Shown here in pieces: positions 52,922 to 64,000 of a DNA stretch of 64,000 nucleotides (position 1 is the first letter of the stretch; each line of letters starts with the position of its first letter). The DNA lies in assembly GCF_034702125.1 (NCBI RefSeq), contig NC_085872.1, positions 33,886,088 to 33,950,087 of the forward strand, given 5' to 3'. This DNA comes from Engraulis encrasicolus (taxonomy: Eukaryota > Chordata > Actinopteri > Clupeiformes > Engraulidae). Below the pieces are notes generated by a model, which was not told the origin of the DNA, did not search any database, and saw only the letters and a program-made list of their open reading frames with translations. Position numbers and translations under genes: made by a program.

Positions 52922-55900
52922 CTCAAACTGTCCTGTCACTAATAAAGTCTAAAAGACCACAAAAAAAACCTTTTAAAAAAAAGTGTACATTGGTGCTGGC
53001 ATAGTAAACATCATGCTGACCTTGATCAAGGTTAGGATGTTGGAGGTCAGTGTTGATCTGTGGTGTTCCTTCTGCTTCAAGCTGATGGTTGGTCTGTGTG
53101 AACTGAGATGGAATGTTGTGTGTAGTCCAGCTGTATAAACATGTCGGGCCTCTCCCCCTGTGTGTGTGCTGTGCATGCTGTCTCTGCTCTCAGGTCCTCG
53201 GGGAAATTCAGGAGATTGTGAAGACTGGGCTGTGGGTGGGAGATTGCTTCATCTACACCAGCTCTGTCAACAGGCTCAACTACTACGTCGGAGGAGAGAT
53301 AGTCACCATTGCTCACCTGGACAGGTGCTTTCCAGAACGTTCCATCGTAATCGTTGTGATTGACATGGTGACGCTGCATGACCGCATGCCGGTTGGGCCA
53401 TATCCAGCAGGGCTATAAATTAACTTTCTTCATCACCTGCCAAAATGGCTAGTCGATGTTAATCTTACTAGCCAAGTCTTTCTTTTGGTTTAGTAAACGC
53501 ACACCGAGTGAGGTGCGCTCAGCGTTCAAATTAACTTGATGGAAAAGCAGTTGTCGTCGCACACTCAGAACTGTGTATGTATTGTATAAGTATTGCATGA
53601 AGTTCTGGGTGTGCGATGAGGTTTGCTTTTCCGTTAAGTTAATATCACTAGCCAAACACGGACTCAGTAATGGATCAAAGTGGCTAGTAAGTTTTTCTTT
53701 TCTACCAGCCAAACTGAAATTTCACCAGCATTTGGCCAGTTGGCTGGTGTTAATATAGAGCCCTGGCCATATCTATTCTGTGAGTTTTTGGCATGCTGAT
53801 GGCCAGTGTTTGTGCTTAAGTTCTCATGTTCTTGTGTGTTCATTTGTTGCTGATTGCAGAACGATGTACCTGCTGGGCTACATCCCCAAGGATGACAGAC
53901 TCTACCTGGGAGACAAGGAGCTGAACATCGTCAGCTATTCGCTCTTGGTGTCTGTGCTAGAGTACCAGACTGCCGTCATGCGCAGAGACTTCAGCATGGC
54001 AGACAAGGTGCTGCCCACCATCCCCAAAGAACAGCGGACCCGCGTGGCCCACTTCCTGGAGAAGCAGGTAAGGACTTTGTCAGTACTAGCCCACCTACTA
54101 TAGCCTGGTCCTGACCATCCCATAATACTACCATTTCATTTCGTATTTATGGTCTGGCATTTGTTTGCTCTGAAGCGATTGCAGGAAGCAGGAAGTTTGC
54201 ACTCAGTTATGGTTTGAAATTATTGGACACCTCTCACCCAATCGCCGGCAGTTACTCAACAACAACATAGCGCAGACCAATGGCTCTGGCGCAGATGTGT
54301 ACGTCATTGTCACGAGCGTCCTCCCCCTTTCGCCCCCATGTGGGGCACTTATTCGCTTATTGGCTGTTTTCTGGGGGGGGCGTTGCGATCAAAATCCTAC
54401 TGCTCCAGGCACTCCACAGAGAAGCACGGCCAGACTACCGTAGTGGAGCCAATCCTTTGGCGGAAGTACGTAGGATGGCTCACGAGGCTACACCTACTAA
54501 TGCATCTTGGGTGTTCCTCACGTAGTATGAGCAGGCCACTAACTTAACATAAGCCAACTGGCCAAATGCTGCTGAAATTTCAGTTTGGCTGGTAGAAAAG
54601 ACCAACTTACCAGCCACTTTGACCCATTAGAGAGAGTATGTGCTTGGCTCGTAAGATTAGCATCTACTAACCATTTTGGCTGGTGATGAAAAAAGTTAAT
54701 TTAGAGCCCAGAGTATGAGGTACCCAATGAGATGCCGTGGTTAGATGTTACAACATTGGAACACCTTTAATCATACACCACAGCTATTAAACATCACCAT
54801 GTTCACATTGTGTATCTGTGTGTTTGAATTGTCTTGCAGGGCTTTAAGCAGCAGGCCTTGGCGGTGTCCACCGACCCTGAGCACAGGTTTGAGCTGGCCC
54901 TCCAGCTGGGGGAGCTAAAGATCGCCTATCAGCTGGCGGTGGAGGCAGAGGTGAGGCCTGGAGCTTCGTCCAACCAAACCCACTCATTTTGCTGTGCCAC
55001 AGTTGGACCGTGTATCTGTGTGTGTGTCTGTGTGCGCGCGTGTGCGTGATTGTGTGAATTTTCTTTCTGTGAAGCGGCTTTGAGTACCCAGAAAAGCGCT
55101 ATATAAAACCGATTTATTATTATTATTGTTAATAATACTATTGATATTGTGGGGTGGTAAATGCATTTCTGTGTGTGGTACAGTGTGATGTGGAGAATGA
55201 TGTATGAATGTATGAAACCGATGTATAAAACCGATTTATTATTATTATTGTTAATAATACTATTGATATTGTGGGGTGGTAAATGCATTTCTGTGTGTGG
55301 TACAGTGTGATGTGGAGAATGATGTATGAATGTGGTACTGTATGTGGTACTTGCTTTGAAAAGAAACATTCAACTGAAAATATGTAAAGGATACAACAAA
55401 GAATTACTACTTTTCAAGGATCACAGTTGATTTTCTTGGCTACTTGTTTATTTGGTCTAGAAATTGTCAAACAATGTGTTGTTTAAATTAAATACAATTT
55501 CTAACTGTTGTTTTGCCCACACACCAAAGACTTGAAAACATGTAGTTTACTCTCCGAATTTATAGTATTTTACCATTAAACTGCACAAATGTTAGCCTGA
55601 CCGCTTATTGAACTATCTGAAGAGGCCTGTTGGTAGTTTTTGGCTTGGTGTGAAATCGTCAGCTCCCACAATAATAAATATTTCAAATGTTGGGTACGAT
55701 CTGACGTGGAGTCACACCTTGTGTGACTGACTGTGCTCTCTCTCTGGTCTCCCTTGCCCCCCCCCTCAGTCGGAGCAGAAGTGGAAACAGCTGGCCGAGC
55801 TGGCCATCAGCAAGTGCCAGTTTGGGCTGGCCCAGGAGTGCCTCCACCACGCACAGGACTACGGGGGCCTGCTGCTGCTGGCCACCGCCTCGGGCAACGC

Positions 55901-57227
55901 TGCCATGGTGGGCAAACTGGCCGAGGCCGCCGAGCGCGACGGCAAGAACAACGTGGCATTCATGACCTACTTCCTGCAGGGGAAGTAAGTCACTCACGGC
56001 GTGTCGCGGAATGTTTTGTGAGATGTTTTGCATGCGTGGGCGTCAGCGTGTGCGTGTGCCAATGTGTGTCTTCTAGCCAGATGGCCTTGGCAGTACTGCC
56101 TACACAGGAACATGCCATGTCATAGTGGAGGTGTCTTCACAATTTTTCAACAAAAGCATGATTTCCAGTTTAGTCATTTGCTTTGATTAGCGATGAGTAA
56201 AACAGTCAAAAATTATGTTAGAGGGTAATTAAAGATGATAAATAACGATGCCTTTTTATGAAATGCTTCAGTAGGCTTTAAAGGTGGTTTTTTTCATGTA
56301 TTTATTTATTTTTAATGTATTTATTTATTTTTTTATAAATATATGTAATTCCTTCTTCAGCACAAGCATGTCATTGCTAATACAGTCTGTCATTATATTT
56401 CAGTCAGTTTTAAACATACAGATTGAATTGAATTGTCATTTTATTCTATTGTTTAGACGAACCCCCCCCCCCTTGAATAGGAGGTGTGTTTGAGTGAATG
56501 CTGTCCAGTCTGTCTTCTAAGGCCAGTCTGTTTCTTCTTCCCAGACTTGATCATTGCCTGGAGCTCCTGATCAGAACCAACCGTCTACCTGAGGCGGCCT
56601 TCCTCGCCCGCACATACCTGCCAAGCCAAGTGTCCAGGTGTGCTGCTGACCAGACTCTGTGTGCCACTGCCTGATTAGTGTTTTTATGTGTTGTCTGGCA
56701 TCTCTATAGAAACTCATATCTTCTTTGTGATTGTGTATGTGACTTTGAAATAATTTGAACGCGTGTTTCTGCTTTGGTGTTGAAGGGTTGTGAAGCTGTG
56801 GAGAGAGAGTTTGTCAAAGGTAAACCAGAAGGCAGCCGAGTCCTTGGCTGACCCCACAGAGTATGAGAACCTGTTCCCCGGCCTGAAGGAGGCCTTCGTT
56901 GCAGAGCAGTTCCTCAGAGAGACCTGCCAAGGAAAGACCAGACCTGCCACCGACTACCCACTGATCACGGTATGTATGCCCCTTTGTCTCTTCTGCTGAC
57001 GGCTGCGTTTTCACAATTGATACATCTTTTTTTCTGTTTCTGCCTTGCTATCTCTTGTCTGGTCCCCCCCCTCCTCTTGAAGTTGTTGTTCCTTTCCTCA
57101 CCACTTTCTGCTGAACAACCCGGCCCACACAATCGATGTCATCTTGTCCTTTCTTCAGGGTTGGATGACACAGACACTCACTCACGCACACACACACTCA
57201 CTCACACATGTGCGCGCGCACACACAC

Positions 57228-57277
<50 letters not shown>

Positions 57278-60200
57278 GCACACATACCAGTGCTGCACTC
57301 TCAGTCATGCTCCCACACTGATGTGTTTTTATCATGGTGTTTTTGCAGCCGAACGAGGAGAGGAATGTTCTGGAGGAGGCCCAAGGCTACGAGCCCAAAG
57401 CTGCGCCAGCACCTGTTGAGGTACGGCGGACTGCTGCAGACACAGACACAGACTCAGATCACAGCTCCCCAGACATAAACGACCCATGAGTGGCTTCCCA
57501 AGAAGTTTTCTCAAAGTTGTGATTTATCTTTTCTCGCATGATGTTAATGTTAATGTTAATGTTATTGTTACCCATGCCTTTTTTGGAGATGTTCTTGCCT
57601 ACCTATACATTGTTAACCCTTGCCCTCACCATCTGCATGCCCAAACATGAACATTAAGTGCTGATAAGTTTAAAACCAAGAAACCAGTAATTGAACTAGT
57701 TGCTTTTTTGTATTTCGCTGGCATTCATACAATTGTAAATTCATACAATTCATTTATACAATTGTAAATGTTTTTTTCATTGCCTGGTGTACAATTTCAA
57801 TTGTTTCAACAGTATTTTGTCTGGTCAGTGATTCTAAAATTCGGTGTGACATCTATTACTGATTTGTGACACGTAGGAAGGACGGATTGTAGAAGTTGAG
57901 TTTGAAGGATTGTAGAGCCTGAACCTGTAATAATTATTCTGATAATGTAATAACTACTATTGTAACAAAAGTAACATTCCCCAAAACATGTACTGAATCA
58001 TGATAATGTAATAATTTCCTGATAATTTAATAAAGTACATTTCCCAATAATGAAGTAATTGCCATACTGATAATGTTCCATATTGAGATAATGATAATGG
58101 TAACTCCCTATTTATGTAACACTTCATTACATTATCCGGTTCCTCTGATAATGTCATGATTTCCCAGTTATGCACCGAAAACTCTCTGGTTACTGAAACA
58201 TCATGTAATAAAGCCTGATCATGCAATCATTTGACTTGGCCCCAACTGTTGCCAATGCGTCCACATTGTCAAGCACTACAATTGAGTGGACAGAGCGTAC
58301 AGTGGGGAGAGTTTCACCATATCTTGTATGGTAACACTCTGATAGGCACATGAACTTATTCAATTATGAAGGCCAACGCTTTCAGGATGGCCAGCTTTTA
58401 ACATGGCTGAATGGGTGGATGGATTTGCACAAAAATGCTGTGTACGAACACTTTATTAGGTATATGAATTGACTAAATTTTGGGGAGCAACATTTTCAAG
58501 ATGACTTTCAGCATGGTCATTGTTTATTGGCACAATGGCTGGTTAAAAGAGAATTTCAGCCAATTTCAACATGCATTTGTATTGCTCATGGCTTATCACC
58601 TTTCACTTGTTGTCAGTACCCAATGATGTGTCATTTTTTTGTTTAGCCCTTCCTTGAATCAGGGCCATTCTAACAGGGGCATGGTATGGCTTGTTTACTT
58701 CTTTTTTTAGATATTCCAAATATCATCTCACAATGATGCAACATCAGCAGACAACCAACAACACAGCAATAACTTAAGATAAAGAAAAAAAACATGCCCC
58801 TATTAGAATGGCCAGGATCTTGAAAAAAGCTGGCCAAAACATGCCATGCCATGGGTGCTTTCAAGTCAAGGGTGGAGTGAGTAATGCAACTGCATTTTGA
58901 AATTGGCAGGAATTTTGGAGGCCTTAAATGGTCAAGATGGAAGCTTCATGTACTGACTTGAGGTTTGAGGTATTTGGGTTTTTTGGGGATATGCAATCGG
59001 AGGTGACTGAAAAGGCCTAGTTTTAATCAAGTGGTGGTGCTGTAAGGTGTCACACCACTTTATTGTCATATTTTGATCTTAATGAAGCATACATACATTA
59101 AATGTACAGAGCCCAACAAGCTTCCTTACCTCAATTGATGATTGCAGCGTACTCTCAATGCTATAGTTTAATATTATCACTTGAACACGGTGCGTCAGGG
59201 ATAGTCTGATTTTTACCGTGACCACCACCGCCGCATTTTGTTATTTCGGAGCTAAAATTGCTTCCAGAACACTATTCGGTTAATATCAAACAAGTATATT
59301 CTTCCACCCACCACATAGAATGACCCTAATGCTTTTATTACTCTTATGGGTCAGCGAAAACCGAAGTACCTGGACCGTTTGCGTCCTCCGTAATGTTCAA
59401 TTCATGTGGTGGGGGCCCTATGTTGACCTTAGTAGGCTGTATGGGGGGCCCTATCAGTGTTTTGCTCTGGGGCCCTGTGTGGAGTTGTTCTGTCACTGTC
59501 CATCCACCCTTTCAAGTTATTGGGCATAAAAAGGCATCAGAAATGTTGAAAGTAGGCCATTTTGAAAGCACTGGCCCCACACAATGATAAAATTCTTGTA
59601 TCCATTATAAAGAGTTAATATTTTGTGCAAGTCTACCCACCCGTTCCAGTTGTGGCGCACACAAAAGTTGGCCAGCATGAAAGCATCAACATTGAGCATT
59701 GTAATTAGATTGTTGCAAGATGCACTTTTTTTTTTACATTATCATGTTTTATTACAGATTTTGGGGACTTCTCTGGTGATTTTCATGATATTATCAGGAG
59801 TTCTTACATTATCAGGAGTTATTACATTATCAGAATGTTATCACTTCATCAGATTCGTTGTGGGTGGTTCCTTATGTGTGCTTCTTGGTCCTGGTGTGCA
59901 TGCGTAGGTACAGCAGGCTCCTGCAGTGCAAGCAGAGCCCTCACTAGTGGATCTGGAACCAGAACCCTCACTAGTGGATCTGGAACCAGAGCCTGAACTG
60001 GAACCAGAGCCTGAACCAGAACCGGTACCGGAACCACAGGCCCCGGCAGGATCCAGCATGTTCGCGTCAGTTATGGCAGCTGTAGCTGCACCTGTGGCTG
60101 CAGCAGTGGCCGCCGTGACTGCCTTTGAACCAGAGCCAGCTGCAGAAGAAGAAGTGGTACCAGAGGAGGAAGAAGAGATGCCTGAGGAGGAGGAGGAGGA

Positions 60201-61143
60201 AGAGATGCCTGTGGCAGCAGAGGAGGAGGAGCTCGTGGTGGAGGAACAAGAGGTGGTGGCGGCAAGTCCAGCAGCAACATTAGTGGCTGTTGAGGAGAAG
60301 GAGGTGGCGCCAGCAACCCCAGAACCAGCAGCAGTGGCGGTTGAGGAGCAGGTTAAGGAGGTGGCGCCAGCAACACCAGAACCAGCAGCTGTGGTTGTTG
60401 AGGAGGTGGCGCCAGCAACACCAGAACCAGCAGTAGTGGCTGTTAAGGAGGTGGCGCCAGCAACACCAGAACCAGCAGCAGTGGCTGTGGAGGAGGTGGC
60501 GCCAGCAACACCAGAACCAGCAGCAGTGGTTGTTGAGGAGGTGGCGCCAGCAACACCAGAACCAGCAGCAGCTGTGGCTGTTCAGGAAGAGGAGGTGGCA
60601 GCAGCACCAGCAGCTGTAGCTGTTGAGGAGGAGCTGGTGGTGGTGGCAGCAACAACAACAGCAGCAACGCCAGAGCCAGCAGCTGTAGCTGTTCAGGAAG
60701 AGGAGGTGGTGGCAGCAACACCAGCAGTAACAGCAGTGGCTGTTGAGGAGCTGGTTGTGACGGCACCTGAAGAGGAAAAGATCCCTGCAGCATCAGCCCT
60801 ACTAGACCTAGAGGACGATGAGGTACATGTCATGTCTATAGACGCAATAAAAGGATGCATACACATTGCACATTTTGAAGTTTAAATGTAGTTCAATCAT
60901 GAAACTGTATGACCATCTATCATTGGCCTACTGAATGTGTATTTCCTCAATTGTCTTTTTAAATGGGTATGCCTTAACCAAAGAATGACGGCGTGTGCTC
61001 AAGTTTCAACCCTGTTGGTAACTCCCATGTGTTCCCAATTTTAGATCCTGGATGACCTGGAGGACGACCTTGACAACATGGAGCTCGATGACATTGACAC
61101 CTCAGACGTAAACCTGGATGATGACTTTTTAGATGACGAGTAA
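45566..61143 (+). CDS. copb2: Coatomer subunit beta-prime (COPI), with long C-terminal insert
   Basis: 22 exons join in phase to 1190 aa: 45566-45568 (ATG only), 46337-46474, 46559-46645, 46801-46927, 47044-47192, 47508-47654, 47754-47853, 48912-49054, 49825-50024, 51550-51660, 51841-51929, 52052-52158, 52489-52632, 53194-53324, 53860-54067, 54840-54950, 55770-55984, 56545-56637, 56786-56969, 57349-57420, 59908-60822, 61045-61143. Beta-prime-COP is a WD40 protein of the COPI coat that binds dilysine cargo signals in Golgi-to-ER transport. Six WD repeats are plain in residues 1-300; a second propeller (to about 600) and an alpha-solenoid (to about 830) follow, all close to human COPB2. The last exon ([20 protein letters not shown]) matches the human C-terminus. 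Human COPB2 is 906 aa; the excess lies in the 305-codon exon 59908-60822. Confidence 0.96.
47348..47392. repeat. (TG)n microsatellite in copb2 intron
   Basis: A TG tract ending in gcgtgtgcgtgtgcgcgcg. Confidence 0.95.
47945..48818. mobile_element. hAT-like element in copb2 intron, probably composite
   Basis: Starts aggggtggacgata and ends with the inverse, atcgtccaccccct. The 8-bp flanks cacacact (47937-47944) and aacacact (48819-48826) match in seven positions. The interior (48000-48600) contains phrases seen in other fish DNA-transposon remnants, suggesting a second element inside. No intact transposase. Confidence 0.6.
50045..50280 (+). repeat. Dispersed repeat, inverted copy of 5715-5942
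   Basis: Shares ccaggccgcaccctcc, aggagcaatacaaatat, gggaggtgggtcaacca and gatgaaaatcaggcta with the reverse complement of 5715-5942. The ends gctagcc and ggctagt are inverted copies. Lies in a copb2 intron. Confidence 0.55.
50514..50602. repeat. Three-unit tandem repeat, about 35 bp
   Basis: Units of atggatgtgaattgaattga and cagagtt repeat about three times. Confidence 0.8.
52712..52975 (+). mobile_element. tRNA-SINE, family C, with (TC)n expansion
   Basis: Head agcgctaacggtagggcact, B-box-like ggtttcgattcc, ggcctgggccctttgccag, then a pyrimidine tract grown into a (TC)n microsatellite (52834-52921), actgtcctgtcactaataaag and an A-rich end. The same layout occurs at 63270-63425. Lies in the copb2 intron after exon 13. 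Confidence 0.65.
53409..53764 (-). mobile_element. MITE of the ctctaaattaac family with a nested hairpin
   Basis: The outer ends agggctataaattaac and gttaatatagagccct are inverted. The flank words are those of the copy at 6909-7083, in reverse orientation. The middle is occupied by a separate hairpin at about 53530-53645. Confidence 0.65.
53530..53645. mobile_element. Hairpin element, about 43-nt arms
   Basis: Arms attaacttgatggaaaagc ... cgcacactcagaact and agttctgggtgtgcga ... gcttttccgttaagttaat pair across a loop of about 28 bases. The word cgcacactcagaact also occurs near 50714 in another copb2 intron. Confidence 0.6.
54101..54490. mobile_element. MITE with 9-bp direct flanks
   Basis: cacctacta at 54092-54100 and 54491-54499. 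The ends tagcctggtcctgaccatcc and ggatggctcacgaggcta are imperfect inverted copies. Most likely hAT-type, in a copb2 intron. Confidence 0.7.
54530..54712 (+). mobile_element. MITE of the ctctaaattaac family, copy 3
   Basis: Ends gttaatttagagccc and shares gccaactggccaaatgctg, aatttcagtttggctggtag and cattttggctggtgatga with the copy at 6909-7083. It begins 39 bases after the element at 54101-54490. Confidence 0.65.
55050..55345 (+). repeat. LINE-type tail with a 122-bp tandem duplication
   Basis: ggctttgagtacccagaaaa, gcgctatataaaaccgattt and an (ATT)n run have the form of common fish LINE 3' tails. The unit from tataaaaccg at 55102 is repeated from 55224, period about 122. Confidence 0.65.
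57200..57275. repeat. (CA)n microsatellite in copb2 intron
   Basis: A CA tract with a few gcgc and cg interruptions. Confidence 0.95.
57421..57489 (+). other. copb2: Possible alternative copb2 terminus (read-through of exon 20)
   Basis: If the donor after 57420 (gag/gtacgg, weak at positions +4 to +6) is not used, the frame stays open for 22 codons ([20 protein letters not shown] and two more) and stops at 57487-57489. AATAAA signals follow at 58029 and 58207. It would give an 875-aa protein without the repeat insert and acidic tail. Inference only. Confidence 0.3.
57490..59907. other. copb2: copb2 intron 20; no other gene
   Basis: AT-rich, with tgttaatgttaatg repeats near 57541 and many gataatgtaa and catttcccaataat words at 57930-58200. 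No coding exon is recognised. Confidence 0.6.
60296..60600 (+). repeat. copb2: Coding minisatellite in copb2 exon 21
   Basis: Units of about 39-45 bases built on gtggcgccagcaacaccaga and accagcagcagtggctgtt encode about seven copies of a [15 protein letters not shown] motif. Frame is kept in every unit. Confidence 0.9.
60846..60885 (+). other. copb2: Possible alternative end in copb2 intron 21
   Basis: If the donor after 60822 (gag/gtacat) is skipped, the frame continues 20 codons to a stop at 60883-60885, and an AATAAA lies at 60846-60851. The normal path splices to 61045. The signal precedes the stop, so a functional isoform is doubtful. Confidence 0.2.
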
Positions 61144-61484
61144 TGCCCTCAAGAATCATCATCTTTGTTTATTTAAGAGACCAAACTTCTTTTGTATTTC
61201 CACGTGCGTTGTATAAGGCAGAGGGGCTGATTCTGTGCTTTGGGTTGCAACATGAATCCCTAGTGGAGATTCAGTGAATGGTGTTCGTACTGGGGGTGAT
61301 TTTATTTTTTCCCACGTGGAGGTTGTTGGAGGTGGTGTGGAACCACATCTACTCCGACTTTTTTTGTATGTAACTCCTATGCTCGCCTTTCACACAACAG
61401 CCCTTGCCTTGTATGTATTCTTTATCTATATGTCTGTCCTAACCTTGAGCAATCATTGTTTCCTCACTTAAATGGTATTTTAAA

Positions 61485-61490
61485 AATAAA
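61485..61490 (+). terminator. copb2: copb2 polyadenylation signal (AATAAA)
   Basis: Lies about 340 bases after the copb2 stop codon, followed by a tgtgatggttcttatttgt GT-rich stretch. Confidence 0.7.
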
Positions 61491-61499
61491 TTGAGTTTA

Positions 61500-63269
61500 A
61501 ATATGGTTCTTTGTGATGGTTCTTATTTGTCCTTGCATCGCTAGTGTTCATTTTGATCTGGAATATGTCGGTGTCATCATGAGAACACTAGATGGCGATA
61601 CACACTCTGGTGAATTCACCGCCTTCGGTGAGGAAAAACATAAAAATAGGTTTTGGAAAAATGCAGTTGCCAGAGGATGTGTTGGAGCACATTGTTGCGT
61701 ATGTGGTTTTGCTTTCTGCCATCTTCAAACACATGTCCCTGCAGCTCTGCCTTAGTCATGAGGGCAAGAGAATGCAGGGGCCCATAGGCTGTCGTGTGGT
61801 CTGGCATCAAAGAATTCCCAATGAGGCTCACCTCCACAGTACGTCAACTAACTCCTCGGCCTCATTACACAGAGAACTGGTATGAGCGAACTTCATATGA
61901 CGCAGCGTGTCAGAAACAAATGTACAGTAATTTCACATGCACAAGGAGTTCACTCAACTGCCGCCTATCATTAAGATGTTGTCACAAATGGGGTTTTTTT
62001 GTTGTTGTTTTTTAAAACGGTGTCTGAGACCACATATTTATGTTTTAAAAATGGCATTATGCATGGCCTTAAATGCTGATGACCACACACTGTAATTGTG
62101 CCATTGTGCAAAAACATGTTCAGAAAGTAGACGATTCCAGATCCAGTTACATTCAAGGGGCGAAAAACGTTAGCTGTGCATTTGTAAGTGTTTGATTGTT
62201 GGTGGTTTTATCACAGTGTGAAAAAAAAACCTGCTGCTCAGCTAGACCGTGAGAGTCCTCCATTCAGGAATGGAGTTTATACTACAACAAAAACAAAACA
62301 AGATAAGAGCACTCATAGATGACTAACTAAATCTGCTTGTCTTTCTAGTTGTCTGTATATGAAAATGTACATCAGAATTACATGGTTCAGCTCAGATTAA
62401 AACTCTTCCTATGATTCAGAAAAGGCCCCTACTACTTCCCTCATCAAAAAAAATCCACTCAGGAAGTAGTGATCAGGCCTGTTGAAGTGTGTGTTTGTGT
62501 GTGCGTGCGAGTGTCTCCGTGCGTGCGAGACGTGTGTGCGTGTATGCGAGTGTCTATGTGCGTGCGAGTACGTTCGTGTGTGTGTGTGTCGAGGTCAAAG
62601 GGAGGTGAGCCAAGTGGTCGGCTCGGAGAGGAGAGCCCTCTTCCAGAGTTTCCTCTTCAACTTCTCTCATCTGAGTGGGAGAGGAGCAGAGAGAGAGAGA
62701 GGGGAGATGCGGAAAGGAGGAGGAGGAGGAGGAGGAGGAGAGGGGAGCACTGGCAGATCACAGCCCACAGGGTTACGGTGACATTCAGAACCATAAGCTC
62801 TCACAGCCTCGCCGAAATTTCTGCCTGCTCGGAACACTTGCCACGCCGGGGCAGCCTGGGAAAGCCATCTGTGGATTTTACATACTGTAATTAACAGCCC
62901 GGCCGCTACAAGGTGAAAGTGCGTCAGAAATGAGGGCCGCGTCGTCAGTTTTGTCTCCTGCCATTCGGGTCAAGCTGTATTTGTGCAGCGGGAGTCCAGC
63001 AGGGGAGTGATATACTCTTTGCTGTTGCAGTGGGCATGAATGGTATTATCTATAGCAGGGGGAGGGCTGTTATCTCAACGCCGACTTCACACACCCACAG
63101 TCAAGGTTGAGTTGGAATATGCTGCATTCAGTTTCTGTTATCTTCAATCAAACTTCAGCACTAAATCGCTCTTGCACCTCAATGCACTGCCAATCGGGAT
63201 TTTTACGAACAGAAATACAATTCTGCATGGTCATGTTAGTTTTTTTGTGTAAAACATGATACATTATGT
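61500..63269. other. Downstream of copb2; no gene recognised
   Basis: Contains a short TG-rich tract (62487-62590), a purine-rich (GAG)n/(GGA)n patch (62690-62745) and short open frames without recognisable domains. Confidence 0.5.
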
Positions 63270-63425
63270 CCCTGCCGAGGCCTAATGGTGGGGCACTGGG
63301 TTACTGCACTGGCAACCCGGGTTTGAGTCCGGCCTGGCTCATTTGCAGATCCTCCCCCCATTTCTCTCTCCCCTTCACTTCCTGTCACCATCTCCAACTG
63401 TCCTATCAAATAAAGGCAAAACAGC
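63270..63425 (+). mobile_element. tRNA-SINE, family C
   Basis: gccgaggcctaatggtgggg head, B-box-like gggtttgagtccggcctgg, tttgcagatcctccccccat, then ctcccttcact-like pyrimidines, aactgtcctatcaaataaag and an A-rich end. Same layout as 52712-52975. Confidence 0.65.
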
Positions 63426-64000
63426 CATTATATATAAACATAAGTAACACATTACAGCCATGTCAGTTCCAGATTAAAGGTCTTCGTTACTAGTGCAGAA
63501 AAGAGCCATGTTGTAGGCTAAGGCAGCAGCAGTGTGTCTCAGATGACCATCGTGTTAGACAGCCATATAATGTTTCATACCAGACACAGAAACCTCCACA
63601 ATATAAATTGACTGGGCTTGTACAAGAACCAACCCAACTGATCCATGCATTGTTTTTAGGTTACATAGTGTCCAGACAAAGCAATCCATTTCAGCACGAG
63701 TAGTCACTTCAGACTAGGCCTACACACAAAAACCACAGAGCTTCATGTATGTAACGGCTTTCTAAAACAAAGGGGCGAAAGATGAAGAGTTTGTGAGGAA
63801 GTTTGACATGGTTTCTTTCCACAAGATTGAAGAATTTCAAGTTTAGGAACTACATTACTTCCTTCTACTACGTCACATAAACAACTTTTCCCAGTACTGC
63901 CCCCATCCCAGGTTGTAGCATGAATATAGCTGTTAAGTTCACCCCCCGTGAAGTAATAGAGCTGCTGCTTTAGTCACAGGCCCACTGGGCCCCAGCCAGG
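63426..64000. other. No feature seen
   Basis: Unique-looking AT-rich sequence up to the window edge, without a supported exon or repeat boundary. Confidence 0.5.

Noticed and set aside
60296..60600. CRISPR-like regular repeats
   Set aside because: A coding minisatellite in a vertebrate gene; no unique spacers.
60071..60793. Leu/Pro-rich minus-strand frames
   Set aside because: Antisense shadows of the repetitive copb2 exon.

Overview
This window is vertebrate nuclear DNA, almost certainly from a teleost fish. Genes are split into many GT-AG exons with long introns. Very long (TG)n and (TC)n microsatellites recur, tRNA-derived SINEs of fish type and short inverted-repeat elements (MITEs) are dense, and a full-length RNase H-encoding LINE is present. 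I cannot name the species; a clupeiform is possible but weakly supported.

Four protein-coding genes can be assembled exon by exon with consistent reading phase. On the minus strand are slc25a42 (mitochondrial CoA carrier, stop 16434, start 23003, 326 aa) and upstream of it armc6 (armadillo-repeat protein, stop 27831, start 31943, 468 aa). From memory the same pair lies in tandem in mammals, so this looks like conserved synteny. On the plus strand are a BLVRB-like NAD(P)-binding reductase (39486-42321, 215 aa) and copb2, the beta-prime subunit of the COPI coat (45566-61143, 1190 aa). Between the two pairs sits an intact bicistronic LINE of the I superfamily (32282-37597, minus strand) with a 13-bp target-site duplication, inserted 18 bp from the predicted first donor of armc6.

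Region by region: 1-13.4 kb is repeat-rich with no confident gene (one possible zinc-ribbon exon at 7432-7610). 13.4-16.4 kb is probably slc25a42 3' UTR. 16.4-26.2 kb is slc25a42 and 27.3-32.3 kb armc6. 32.3-37.6 kb is the LINE. 39.5-42.9 kb is the BLVRB-like gene. 43.6-45.1 kb is a 1.5-kb inverted-repeat element. 45.3-61.5 kb is copb2. 61.5-64 kb has no gene I can support.

The most unusual observations are: a roughly 300-residue acidic, Pro/Ala/Val-rich repeat expansion in one exon of copb2, with possible alternative ends; a TAATG stop-start overlap between the two LINE ORFs; a group of long hairpin elements, one flanked by a 15-bp duplication and carrying hammerhead-like core motifs; a GC-AG intron next to a 26-bp microexon in slc25a42; and many MITEs whose target-site duplications can be read directly.
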